The notes beneath the pieces are model-generated. The model worked only from the letters and a program-made list of their open reading frames with translations. It was not told where the DNA came from and did no database searches. A stretch of DNA of 22,697 bases from an uncultured Clostridia bacterium (lineage in GTDB: Bacteria; Bacillota; Clostridia; Christensenellales; UBA1242), in the NCBI GenBank assembly GCA_934754445.1, contig CAKVHZ010000016.1, forward strand, positions 1-22,697. Reading direction: 5' to 3'. Shown here piece by piece: positions 1 to 6,766 of this stretch. The position numbers and the translations under genes were made by a program. Numbering within the stretch: position 1 is the stretch's first letter; every line of letters begins with the position of its first letter.

Positions 1-42
1 CTGTGTTTCGGTTAACCTGTGTTTCGGTTAACCTGTGTTTCG
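1..42. repeat. 16-bp tandem repeat at window edge
   Basis: The unit CTGTGTTTCGGTTAAC occurs twice exactly, followed by a third partial copy of 10 bases. The array is cut by the window edge, so its true copy number cannot be seen. The unit has no dyad symmetry and no spacers, so it is a simple direct tandem repeat. Confidence 0.9.
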
Positions 43-221
43 TTCTCTATATATCCTTTGTTGTAATTTAGTCTTCCTGTATCTATTAAAAATATTCGCA
101 TTTTTTAACATTCCTTGTCAAGTGTTTTTACATATTTTTTAAAAAAGTTTAAATTTTCTTTTTTTATATGTTTTTAACTATATTTTTAATTACATCTACT
201 GTTTTTTTGTTTCTTATTTCT

Positions 222-271
222 GCCACTAGCACTTTCGTTGGGGTAAATCGGGTTTTTATAGCCCTGTTTTT
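222..271. repeat. Dispersed intergenic repeat, copy 1
   Basis: This stretch contains CACTTTCGT, then GGGTT, then TTATAGCC and a T run. It aligns over about 50 bases with 15292-15340, with the same blocks in the same order. Both copies are followed by an AGTTAAATT or AGTTGAATT element, and both lie in long non-coding stretches. The rest of 43-320 shows no convincing gene. The function of the repeat is unknown. Confidence 0.55.
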
Positions 272-322
272 AAAAAATTATGAGTTAAATTTGCTATCGC
301 AAGTTAAATTTTGCTTATGCAC

Positions 323-381
323 AAAAAGGGGCTTAAGCTAGGAGTGTATATGAAATACATGACTAGTTTAAGCCCCTTTTT
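323..381 (-). terminator. Long hairpin terminator after rpsR
   Basis: The outer arms AAAAAGGGGCTTAA and TTTAAGCCCCTTTTT pair. The stem continues through CTAG/CTAG and an inner TGTAT/ATACA around a short loop. On the minus strand it lies about 30 bases past the rpsR stop and ends in five T. The run of A on the other side makes it usable in both directions. Confidence 0.85.
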
Positions 382-413
382 AGTAACGCAGTATTGCGAT
401 GTTTATTGTTCGT

Positions 414-686
414 TTATTCGCCTTTGAATGGTAACAAACTCATAACCCTTGCTCTCTTTATAGCACGAGCAAGTTCTCTTTGGTGTTTAGCACAAACACC
501 TGTTTGACGACTTGGTAAAATTTTACCTTTTTCAGTAACATATTTTCTTAATTTGTTTACATCTTTATAATCTATAGTTTCAACTTTATCTACGCAGAAA
601 GAACAAACTTTTCTTTTAGGTTGTTTGTAGTTCTTTTTAGGTAGTTTATCGTCGCCATCATCTATAATAACTTTTTTATCAGCCAT
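414..686 (-). CDS. rpsR: 30S ribosomal protein S18
   Basis: This encodes ribosomal protein S18, which sits on the platform of the 30S subunit next to S6. The 90 residues match the family length. The conserved core runs from about residue 26 to the end and includes the LPSRQTGVCAKHQREL stretch typical of S18. C28, C31, C65 and H68 give a CxxC...CxxH set, so this looks like a zinc-binding form of S18. That is an inference from the residues. Residues 1-20 form an extra tail rich in Asp and Lys. The ATG follows AAAGGAG. It is the last gene of the rpsF-ssb-rpsR operon, 16 bases after ssb, and is followed by a strong hairpin terminator. Confidence 0.97.
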   Translation of the reverse strand: MADKKVIIDDGDDKLPKKNYKQPKRKVCSFCVDKVETIDYKDVNKLRKYVTEKGKILPSRQTGVCAKHQRELARAIKRARVMSLLPFKGE

Positions 687-702
687 GTTTTATCTCCTTT
701 TA

Positions 703-1095
703 TTAGAATGGAAGGTCATCGCCATCATCTTTGATAGGTTCTAGTTTAGTAACTTCTTCTCTCTCTTCTACTCCACCATTTCGACTACAAACGAATTCAA
801 CTTCATCTGCAACAATTTCTGTTACATAACGTTTAGTTCCGTCTTGTGCTTCGTAACTACGAGTTTGAATAGAACCTACAACTGCGGCTTTTGAGCCTTT
901 CTTTAAATATTTATGACAGTTATCTGCCAAGTTTCTCCACACAACAATGTTTAAATAATCTGTATCTCTTTCCCCTTCAGCATTAGTAAATTTTCTAGAA
1001 ACTGCTAAAGAAAAACGACAAATTGAAATTCCACTTGTTGTTTGAGTTAATTCTGGGTCTTTTGTTAAATTCCCAATAATAATTGCTTTATTCAT
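703..1095 (-). CDS. ssb: Single-stranded DNA-binding protein
   Basis: This is a bacterial SSB, which coats single-stranded DNA in replication, recombination and repair. The N-terminal OB fold covers about residues 1-105 (start MNKAIIIGNLTKDPEL, then the WRN and YLKKGS elements). A short acidic linker leads to the tail DDGDDLPF, the conserved tip that docks partner proteins. At 130 residues it is short, because the glycine/glutamine-rich linker common in SSB is almost absent. It lies between rpsF and rpsR, the classical bacterial arrangement. Its Shine-Dalgarno sequence overlaps the rpsF stop codon (TAAGGAG), so translation of the two genes is probably coupled. Confidence 0.97.
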   Translation of the reverse strand: MNKAIIIGNLTKDPELTQTTSGISICRFSLAVSRKFTNAEGERDTDYLNIVVWRNLADNCHKYLKKGSKAAVVGSIQTRSYEAQDGTKRYVTEIVADEVEFVCSRNGGVEEREEVTKLEPIKDDGDDLPF

Positions 1096-1104
1096 AATTT
1101 CTCC

Positions 1105-1392
1105 TTATGCTACTTTTTTAACAAACATACTTCTAACAACATCTTCTATTAAAAGTAATTGTTTTTGAACTAAGTTAGGAACATTTGAAGCACATTCTAC
1201 ATTAAATAGAACATAATATCCTTCATTTTTAAAGTTGATTTCATAAGCATATTTTTTACTACCAACTTTTTCAATGTTTTCTACTTTACCGCCGTTAGAT
1301 TCAATTAAGCCTTGAATTTTATTAATCATATCTTCTTTAGCTTCATCTAACATACTGTTTGATAAAATAACCATTAATTCATATTTATTCAT
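1105..1392 (-). CDS. rpsF: 30S ribosomal protein S6
   Basis: This encodes ribosomal protein S6, the S18 partner on the 30S platform. At 95 residues it has the normal length. It opens MNKYELMVILSNSM and carries the GYYVLFNVE strand and the VRSMFVKK end expected of the beta-alpha-beta fold. The ATG is preceded by a strong AGGAGG. It is the first gene of rpsF-ssb-rpsR. The operon is driven from a promoter at 1457-1485 through a structured leader whose possible stem overlaps the Shine-Dalgarno region. Confidence 0.97.
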   Translation of the reverse strand: MNKYELMVILSNSMLDEAKEDMINKIQGLIESNGGKVENIEKVGSKKYAYEINFKNEGYYVLFNVECASNVPNLVQKQLLLIEDVVRSMFVKKVA

Positions 1393-1450
1393 GTTATACC
1401 TCCTTATGGACTAATCGACTCAAATTGAGTAAGGAACAGTAAAAACTATT
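1393..1450 (-). promoter_or_regulatory. Structured rpsF leader, candidate S6:S18 site
   Basis: In the transcript, CCUUA (complement of 1430-1434) can pair with UAAGG (complement of 1402-1406), which is part of the Shine-Dalgarno sequence. Between them ACUCAA and UUGAGU form a small hairpin (1418-1430). Many bacteria have an rpsF leader bound by the S6:S18 complex, which represses translation. This leader has the right place and size. I cannot confirm the conserved binding motif by eye, so the assignment is an inference. Confidence 0.45.
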
Positions 1451-1456
1451 CATTAA

Positions 1457-1485
1457 ATGATAACACAAAAATTTTTATATTGCAA
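1457..1485 (-). promoter_or_regulatory. Promoter of rpsF-ssb-rpsR
   Basis: On the minus strand, TTGCAA (1480-1485) and TATCAT (1457-1462) are 17 bases apart. Transcription would start near 1450, giving a leader of about 57 bases. Confidence 0.75.
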
Positions 1486-1572
1486 GTATTTTTTTAAATA
1501 AAAATTTTTAATACAAATTAATAAATATGCTTAATTAAATTATTTTTTAATAATTAGAATATTTAACTTCTC

Positions 1573-1601
1573 TTCAAAAATTTTTAAAGAATTTATATAA
1601 T
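1573..1601 (+). promoter_or_regulatory. Promoter of the decayed collagen-like copy
   Basis: TTCAAA and TATAAT are separated by 17 bases. The block from here to the start codon at 1623 is closely similar to the block before the intact collagen-like gene at 4825-4877, including TTTAGGAGA. The promoter was therefore duplicated with the gene. Confidence 0.6.
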
Positions 1602-1622
1602 GAAAATATTTAGGAGAATTTT

Positions 1623-1807
1623 ATGAAGAAAAAATGCCTATGGGACCCGCTGGTGAAAAAGGAGAAACAGGACCTAAAGGCGATAAAGGAGAACAAGGTG
1701 CTGCTGGGCCTTCAGGAATAACTCCGGACATTAATGCAACGATATATAATATGGATTCTCAACAAATCTCAAGTGCCGAACTAACATTAGTTCTAATAAC
1801 ATATTGA
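1623..1807 (+). pseudogene. Decayed collagen-like/BclA-type gene remnant
   Basis: After a good ribosome binding site, the ATG-AAG-AAA-AAA start matches the start of the intact collagen-like gene (4875). The reading frame is then broken. A second frame from 1634 reads Gly-X-Y triplets (GPAGEKGETGPKGDKG, then EQGAAGPSG) followed by INATIYNMDSQQISS. That last stretch corresponds to residues 318-331 of the intact protein. The frame stops at TGA 1805-1807, far short of a complete C-terminal domain. An internal deletion plus a frameshift explains this. From 1808 to the next promoter I see only AT-rich sequence. The promoter and binding site remain, but the only product would be a short frame-broken peptide. 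Confidence 0.8.
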
Positions 1808-1977
1808 ATTGCTTATTAAATTACTCTTCATCAAAAGTATAACTAATCTATAAGTATTGCATAAATTTATTTAAAGTGCCATTTAAAAAACCAAATTTAT
1901 TTAAGACTTACAAAAATGATAAAAAAATATATTTAATAAAATTTTAATAAATAAAATAAACTTTGTTATTCATTCGC

Positions 1978-2006
1978 TTGTTTTGATTTTTTTAATATAT
2001 TATAAT
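1978..2006 (+). promoter_or_regulatory. Promoter of the zinc-ribbon gene
   Basis: TTGTTT and TATAAT are separated by 17 bases. Transcription would begin about 15 bases before the start codon, leaving room for the AAAGGAG site. Confidence 0.55.
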
Positions 2007-2029
2007 GATTTTATTAAAGGAGTAAATTT

Positions 2030-2365
2030 ATGAAATGTAAGAATTGTGGAGCAGAAATATTAGATTCTGCAAAATTTTGTAACTATTGTGGGACAAAAAC
2101 TGAAGCATATAACAATGCACTAAAAGTTATTAGTTCATTCACTATTGAACATCGTGGTTTTTTTATTAAAGGTATTCCTGAAACAAATTTTCAAAAAAAC
2201 GACACTTTAAAAAATGTAAGGACTGGAAAAACTTATTCAGTATGTTATATTGCTACTGAAAAAGGAAAACTTTTAAAAACAACCAAATTAGGAGAAATTT
2301 GCTTAGTAAATTTAGTTAACGCAAATAGCCTTGACTTTAATGCTGGAGATATTTTAACAAAATAA
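2030..2365 (+). CDS. Zinc-ribbon domain protein
   Basis: The first 24 residues form a classic short zinc ribbon: C3-x2-C6, then C18-x2-C21 in CKNCGAEI and KFCNYCGTK. The remaining 85 or so residues have alternating hydrophobic and polar positions that suggest beta strands, but I do not recognise a family. There is no signal peptide or membrane segment, so it is probably cytoplasmic. The 111-residue gene has its own promoter and AAAGGAG site, and it faces the helical-repeat genes across a shared bidirectional terminator. Zinc ribbons of this type are common N-terminal caps on otherwise unrelated proteins, so no role is assigned. Confidence 0.8.
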   Translation: MKCKNCGAEILDSAKFCNYCGTKTEAYNNALKVISSFTIEHRGFFIKGIPETNFQKNDTLKNVRTGKTYSVCYIATEKGKLLKTTKLGEICLVNLVNANSLDFNAGDILTK

Positions 2366-2444
2366 TAATTTTAAACTTGAAATATCCAGTTTTTTATTAA
2401 TTTAGACTTTCTTTTCATTTAAAATTAATTAAAAATATTTCAAC

Positions 2445-2477
2445 AAAAAAAGTTTTGCTAATTTGCAAAACTTTTTT
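2445..2477. terminator. Bidirectional terminator, copy 1
   Basis: AAAAAAGTTTTGC and GCAAAACTTTTTT form a stem around a short AT loop, with A and T runs on both sides. It serves the helical-repeat gene ending at 2483 and probably the zinc-ribbon gene ending at 2365. An almost identical copy lies at 3446-3478. Confidence 0.85.
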
Positions 2478-2482
2478 ATTTG

Positions 2483-3334
2483 TTAATTCAAACTTTCAAG
2501 AACATCATTCATTTCTTTATCAACATCTATATTCTCTTTAGAATACTTTTCTTTTTTTATTTCTTTTAATGCTTGTTCTAATTTTTCTAAATCTGCTTGT
2601 TTCATATTTTTTTTAGCAACTATCGCATCTAATAATTTATCTATGTCCACTCCTTCAACTTCTTCAGCAAAACGACGAATATAATGGGCATCTTTGGTTG
2701 CTATTAAAGCGTTTGTTAATTTATCTTTGTCTGCTCCTTCAACATCTTTAGCAAACCGAAAAATATATTCTGCGTTTTTTGTTGCTATTAAAGCGTTTGT
2801 TAATTTACTTACATCTGCACCCTTTATAAATGCAAAATAATAAATGTAATAAGCCTTTTTTGCGGCAATAATTGCGTCTGTTAATTTATTTATATTTGCA
2901 CCCTTTATAAATCTTGCAAAATCATAGATGTCTCCAATGACTTTAGTATCAATTATTGCATCAGTTAATTTTTCTATATCTGCTCCTTTTATATTTTTAG
3001 CGAAATCATAAACACATTTAGCATAGGAATCAATAAAGTCAGCATCTTTTGATTTAATCAATGCATCTGTTAATCTACTTATATCCGCTCCTTTAACACC
3101 TAGAGCAAAATAATAAATAAAATCAGTATCTTTGGTTGCGATTATTGCATCAGTTAATTTTTCTATGTCTACTCCTTCAACTTTTTCAGCAAAATCACAA
3201 ATATACTCAGCATCTTTTGTTGCAATTATTGTATCTTCTAATTTGATAAACTTTTCTGTTCTTCCTTTTTTGCTAAAATATTCATTCGCCACTTTAATAA
3301 TCTTTTTAATATCTATATCAATCTCCTTATCCAT
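2483..3334 (-). CDS. 28-residue helical-repeat protein A
   Basis: I do not recognise a named family. The protein (283 residues from this start) is almost entirely tandem 28-residue units. Each has an aromatic-rich first helix (KDAEYICDFAEKV) and a second helix (DIEKLTDAIIAT) after a short GAD/GVD turn. About seven units are present. The third carries a seven-residue insertion that looks like a misaligned partial duplication, and the fifth lacks one residue. The N-terminus shares the NEYFSKKGRTEKFIK cap with the neighbour at 3483-4664. The frame is open to 3394, but a perfect promoter overlaps that extension, and the ATG at 3334 follows AAAAGGAG, so I use 3334. No signal peptide is seen. A two-helix solenoid used for protein binding is an inference. 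Confidence 0.85.
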   Translation of the reverse strand: MDKEIDIDIKKIIKVANEYFSKKGRTEKFIKLEDTIIATKDAEYICDFAEKVEGVDIEKLTDAIIATKDTDFIYYFALGVKGADISRLTDALIKSKDADFIDSYAKCVYDFAKNIKGADIEKLTDAIIDTKVIGDIYDFARFIKGANINKLTDAIIAAKKAYYIYYFAFIKGADVSKLTNALIATKNAEYIFRFAKDVEGADKDKLTNALIATKDAHYIRRFAEEVEGVDIDKLLDAIVAKKNMKQADLEKLEQALKEIKKEKYSKENIDVDKEMNDVLESLN

Positions 3335-3358
3335 ATCAAACTCCTTTTTATTGATTTT

Positions 3359-3387
3359 ATTATAATATATATTGTCGTGCTTGTCAA
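3359..3387 (-). promoter_or_regulatory. Consensus promoter of repeat gene A
   Basis: TTGACA (3382-3387), a spacer of exactly 17 bases and TATAAT (3359-3364) on the minus strand make a full sigma-A consensus. Its position rules out translation from the upstream start at 3394. Confidence 0.9.
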
Positions 3388-3445
3388 TACCCAAATTTAT
3401 TTAAAACTATAAAAAATAATAATATAATTTAAAACATTTCAACAT

Positions 3446-3478
3446 AAAAAAAGTTTTGCTAATTTGCAAAACTTTTTA
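3446..3478 (-). terminator. Terminator of repeat gene B, copy 2
   Basis: This is the same GTTTTGC/GCAAAAC stem and flanks as at 2445-2477. The similarity continues into the 3' end of both repeat genes, so the terminator was duplicated with the gene. Confidence 0.85.
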
Positions 3479-3482
3479 TTTG

Positions 3483-4664
3483 TTAATTCAAACATTCAAT
3501 TATATCGTCCATTCTTTTATCAACACTTGCCATTTTTTTAGAAGATTCGTTTTTAATGATTTCTTTTAATACTGGTTTTAATTTGTCTAAATTTGCTCCT
3601 TTAACATCTTCCGCAAAAGAAATAATATATTTAACATTTTTTGTGGCAATTATTGCATCGGTTAGTTTTTCTTTATCTGCTAGTTCTATATCGCAAGCAA
3701 AATTATAAATATAGTAAGGGTCTTTTGCATCTATAATTGCATCGGTTAACTTACTAATATCTGCTCCTTCAACTCTTTTAGCAAACTCATAAATATACTC
3801 AGCTCTTTTGGTTGCTATTATACCATCAGTTAATTTATCTATGTTTGCACCTTTAACATCTCCAGCAAAGGCATAAATATAGACTGCACTTTTTGTAGCA
3901 ATTATAGCATCAGTTAACTTAGTTATATCTGCCCCTTTAATATCTCTAGCAAATTTATAAATAAGTTCAGCATCTTTTGAACCCATCATACCTTCAGTTA
4001 ATTTAATTGGATCTGCCCCCTCAACATTTTTAGCAAAACTAAAAATAAATCCGGCATCTTTTGTTTCTGCTATTGCTTTTGATAATTTACTTGCATCTGC
4101 ACCTTCAACATCTCTAGCAAAGCTATAAATATATTTAGCATCTTTGGTTTCACATATTGCGTCTGTTAATAAGTTTATATCAGCTCCTTTAATATCGTAA
4201 GCAAAATTATAAATATATTTAGCATTTTTTGTATCGACTATAGCATCGGTCAATTTGCTTATGTCTGCCCCGTTAATACTATTAGCAAAGTAATAAATAT
4301 AATCACTTTCTTTTGTAGCAATTATTACATCGGTTAACTTACTAATATTTGCTCCCTTAACATCTCTAGCAAAATAATAAATAAATTGAGTATTTTTTGT
4401 TGCGATTATAGCATCGGTTAATTTATCTATGTCCGCCCCTTTAACTTCATCTGCAAAACTATAAATATATTTAGCATTTTTTGTATCAACTATAGCATCG
4501 GTTAATTTACTTACATCTGCTCCTTCAACTTCTTTAGCAAATCGATAAATATACTCAGCATCTTTAAGTGCTATTATATTATCTTCTACCTTAATAAATT
4601 TTTCTGTTCTACCTTTCTTTGCAAAATATTCATTCGCAACTGAGCAAATTTCTTCTATGTTCAT
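3483..4664 (-). CDS. 28-residue helical-repeat protein B
   Basis: This is a paralogue of the protein at 2483-3334, with 393 residues. I can divide it exactly into a 33-residue N-terminal cap, twelve 28-residue repeats (residues 34-369) and a 24-residue tail. A typical unit is KNAKYIYSFADEV followed by KGADIDKLTDAIIAT. Near-invariant positions are the leading Lys, Tyr-Ile in helix one, Phe-Ala, Gly-Ala-Asp at the turn, and Lys-Leu-Thr in helix two. The regular phase suggests a continuous alpha solenoid. There is no signal peptide and no transmembrane segment. It starts at an ATG behind GGGGAGG and has its own perfect promoter. The family and function are unknown to me; a scaffold or binding role is only an inference. 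Confidence 0.9.
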   Translation of the reverse strand: MNIEEICSVANEYFAKKGRTEKFIKVEDNIIALKDAEYIYRFAKEVEGADVSKLTDAIVDTKNAKYIYSFADEVKGADIDKLTDAIIATKNTQFIYYFARDVKGANISKLTDVIIATKESDYIYYFANSINGADISKLTDAIVDTKNAKYIYNFAYDIKGADINLLTDAICETKDAKYIYSFARDVEGADASKLSKAIAETKDAGFIFSFAKNVEGADPIKLTEGMMGSKDAELIYKFARDIKGADITKLTDAIIATKSAVYIYAFAGDVKGANIDKLTDGIIATKRAEYIYEFAKRVEGADISKLTDAIIDAKDPYYIYNFACDIELADKEKLTDAIIATKNVKYIISFAEDVKGANLDKLKPVLKEIIKNESSKKMASVDKRMDDIIECLN

Positions 4665-4689
4665 ATTAGCCTCCCCTTTAATTATCGTT

Positions 4690-4718
4690 ATTATAACATA
4701 AAATTATATATTTGTCAA
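4690..4718 (-). promoter_or_regulatory. Consensus promoter of repeat gene B
   Basis: TTGACA (4713-4718), a 17-base spacer and TATAAT (4690-4695) on the minus strand. It is divergent from the collagen-like gene promoter about 100 bases away. Confidence 0.9.
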
Positions 4719-4824
4719 TACACATTGTTAATTTAAACTACATTAATTTTGTTATTTTCAATAAAAATTTATTATACAAATTAGTTATATATTCTATTTT
4801 ATTAACTAGTTTATTAAACTTATC

Positions 4825-4854
4825 TTCACAAAAATTTTTATGAATTTATATAAT
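4825..4854 (+). promoter_or_regulatory. Promoter of the collagen-like gene
   Basis: TTCACA and TATAAT are 18 bases apart, about 20 bases before the start codon. The -10 box looks like a vegetative sigma-A site. I see no clear sigma-E or sigma-K sporulation box. Confidence 0.65.
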
Positions 4855-4874
4855 AATATATTTAGGAGATATTT

Positions 4875-6209
4875 ATGAAGAAAAAAACTCGTAACGACAT
4901 TTTAATTTATAAAAAAGGTTGCAAAATTCCAATTTACCCTAATAAGTTTAGAAAATGTTTAGTAGGTGCAACTGGTGCTAGAGGCAGAAGTGGTGCAACT
5001 GGTGCCACAGGGGCAACGGGAGCTACAGGAGCTACTGGTCTTACTGGATTAACGGGCGCTACCGGTGCCACTGGTCCAACAGGTCCTACTGGGGCTAGAG
5101 GACCTAGTGGTGAAAATTTAGAAGTAAGACAGACCACAACCTTAACCCCTAATGAAAACGCAAAAGTAACATCTTTTCATGACGGAAATACAACTTATTT
5201 GGATTTTTTTATCCCTCGCGGAAAAGATGGTGTTCCCCAAACCATAAATGCTGGAACTGTAACAAAAGTTGAAGCAGACGAAAATGCCGAAGTTACTGAT
5301 AGAGTAGAAAATAACATTCACTACTTTGATTTTAAAATACCTAAGGGAGAAAAGGGAGATGTTGGACCAAAGGGAAATCCTGGACCTAAAGGTGATAAAG
5401 GCGACAACGGAAAAGATGGAATTAAAGGTGACACTGGTCCTAAGGGTGACACTGGTCCTAAGGGCCTTCCCGGAGAAATTGGTCGAGGCGAAATGATTTC
5501 TATAGACACTACCGAAACAATAGAACCCAATGAAGATGCTCAAGTTTTAGATAATTTTGAAAATTTAATTCATCACTTAACATTTTATATCCCAAAAGGT
5601 GCAACAGGTCCTAAAGGAGAAAAGGGCGATACTGGAAAAGAAGTTATACTTGCTGGAACAACAACACAAGTTGCTGAAAATGAGCCCGCTAAGGTTAATG
5701 ACCGCTATGAAGGAGATGTCCATTTTTTCGATTTCCAAATTCCACAAGGCAAAACCGGACTTAAAGGTGACACTGGACCTAAGGGTGAACAAGGAGCAGC
5801 GGGTCCACCAGGGTCTACAAACAATATCAATGCAACAATATTTAATTCCGAAACTCAATCTATTTCTAATTTAAAACCATTAACTTTTGGAAAAACCTTA
5901 ACACGAAATGCTTTAATTGTAAATGATACATCTATAACTATAACTTCCCCAGGAACATATATTATAGCGTTTTCTATAAATAATGGGTCGAGTGCAACTG
6001 CTGGTGAAAGTATAGGTGTGTATAAGAACAATGTTTTAATAGAAGGAACGACTCGACCTTTAACATCTAGCACAAATGTTAGTTGCATTTTTGTAACCGC
6101 TTTAAGCAGAAACGATATTATAACTTTAGCACCAACCCTATCTCAAAGTAAAAACCTAACCAATTCAGGTGCACCAAGTGCAATGCTAACAGTAATACAA
6201 ATTGCATAA
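4875..6209 (+). CDS. Collagen-like protein with BclA-like C-terminal domain
   Basis: This 444-residue protein begins with a short basic N-terminus containing C16 and C28 and has no signal peptide. Collagen Gly-X-Y tracts lie at about residues 31-79 (mostly GAT triplets), 157-206, 241-256 and 292-313. They are separated by four copies of a module of about 35 residues ending in the pattern F-x-IP-x-G (for example FDFKIPKG, FDFQIPQG). The C-terminus (about 317-444) resembles the jelly-roll domain of BclA-type exosporium glycoproteins. In that family the stalk trimerises and is displayed on the spore or cell surface. The Thr-rich stalk may be glycosylated, by analogy. It has its own promoter, an AGGAG site and a strong terminator. 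A truncated relative lies at 1623-1807. Confidence 0.9.
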   Translation: MKKKTRNDILIYKKGCKIPIYPNKFRKCLVGATGARGRSGATGATGATGATGATGLTGLTGATGATGPTGPTGARGPSGENLEVRQTTTLTPNENAKVTSFHDGNTTYLDFFIPRGKDGVPQTINAGTVTKVEADENAEVTDRVENNIHYFDFKIPKGEKGDVGPKGNPGPKGDKGDNGKDGIKGDTGPKGDTGPKGLPGEIGRGEMISIDTTETIEPNEDAQVLDNFENLIHHLTFYIPKGATGPKGEKGDTGKEVILAGTTTQVAENEPAKVNDRYEGDVHFFDFQIPQGKTGLKGDTGPKGEQGAAGPPGSTNNINATIFNSETQSISNLKPLTFGKTLTRNALIVNDTSITITSPGTYIIAFSINNGSSATAGESIGVYKNNVLIEGTTRPLTSSTNVSCIFVTALSRNDIITLAPTLSQSKNLTNSGAPSAMLTVIQIA

Positions 6210-6226
6210 AAAACTGACATTGTTAA

Positions 6227-6260
6227 AAAACCCCATTACGTTGTTTCCTAATGGGGTTTT
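6227..6260. terminator. Bidirectional terminator, collagen gene/small gene
   Basis: AAAACCCCATTA and TAATGGGGTTTT form a perfect 12-bp stem around a 10-base loop. It lies between two convergent genes and has T-rich flanks in both directions. Confidence 0.92.
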
Positions 6261-6284
6261 ATATACAAAAACTTTTAATAAAAT

Positions 6285-6440
6285 TTATTTTTTAAATACT
6301 AAAATTGCTTTTGCACCTAATGTTATAGTTGATGAGATTAATGTAAATCCTTCCTTTTCCATTTCATTACATTTTTGTTCAATTTTAATTGCCATTTTTT
6401 TAGCTACTGGAGTATAATTTATAACTTCTGTTTTATACAT
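6285..6440 (-). CDS. Small protein, DUF4177-like pattern
   Basis: This 51-residue frame starts MYKTEVINYTPVAKK and ends AKAILVFKK. The ATG is preceded by GGGAG, and the gene ends 25 bases before a bidirectional terminator, as expected of a real gene. The middle EKEGFTLISSTI followed by an ILVFKK strand recalls the small DUF4177 family, in which a helix leads into an EGWELV-type strand and a closing LxFKR strand. That resemblance is from memory and is tentative. It has no signal peptide. The longer plus-strand frame covering the same bases has no ribosome binding site and overlaps the terminator, so I treat it as a shadow. Confidence 0.7.
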   Translation of the reverse strand: MYKTEVINYTPVAKKMAIKIEQKCNEMEKEGFTLISSTITLGAKAILVFKK

Positions 6441-6567
6441 CTTTACTCTCCCTTTTTAAATTATTAAATCAAAATTATATTATATTTCAAAACAAAACTT
6501 TACTTTCTTTGAAAAATATAAAAACTAAAATTATGTTTTAAAAAGCCTAAATTAACAAGATTTTATT

Positions 6568-6641
6568 TGGAGCAAGTAGCGGGAATCGAACCCGCAACTA
6601 AAGCTTGGGAAGCTCTCGTTTTGCCACTAAACTATACCTGC
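6568..6641 (-). tRNA. tRNA-Gly (anticodon CCC)
   Basis: This is a full cloverleaf with an encoded CCA end. The acceptor arms GCAGGTA and TACTTGC pair, the T arm is GCGGGTTCGATTCCCGC, and the anticodon loop TTCCCAA gives anticodon CCC. It lies one base after tRNA-Thr, so the two are one transcript. Confidence 0.95.
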
Positions 6642-6642
6642 A

Positions 6643-6718
6643 TGGAGCTGGTGATGAGAGTCGAACTCATGGTCTTTCGATTACGAATCGAGTGCTTTAC
6701 CTACTAAGCTACACCAGC
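6643..6718 (-). tRNA. tRNA-Thr (anticodon CGT)
   Basis: This is a full cloverleaf with CCA. The acceptor arms GCTGGTG and CACCAGC pair, and the loop TTCGTAA gives anticodon CGT. The first pair of the anticodon stem (27-43) is a C-A mismatch. No promoter is seen between it and ileS, so read-through from ileS is likely. Confidence 0.95.
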
Positions 6719-6723
6719 ATTTA

Positions 6724-6751
6724 AAGCAAAAAGTGTTTACTTCTTGCTTTG
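6724..6751 (-). other. Hairpin between ileS and tRNA-Thr
   Basis: AAAGCAAGAAGT and ACTTTTTGCTTT (minus strand) form a 12-bp stem with one G-T wobble. No T run follows before the tRNA, so it is a poor terminator. It may be a processing site between ileS and the tRNAs. Confidence 0.4.
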
Positions 6752-6766
6752 TTTGAATGCTAAAAT

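Noticed and set aside
3483..4664. Regular 84-base DNA periodicity resembling a repeat array
   Set aside because: The period equals 28 codons in an open frame, and the units are diverged at the DNA level with no spacers. It is a protein repeat, not a CRISPR array.
4934..5858. Long antisense frames across the collagen-like gene, rich in Pro, Val and Ala
   Set aside because: They are the mirror of Gly-X-Y codons, have no ribosome binding sites, and overlap a clear gene.
6202..6417. Plus-strand frame of 71 codons after the collagen-like gene
   Set aside because: It runs through the terminator at 6227-6260 and lacks a binding site. The opposite strand holds a better small gene.
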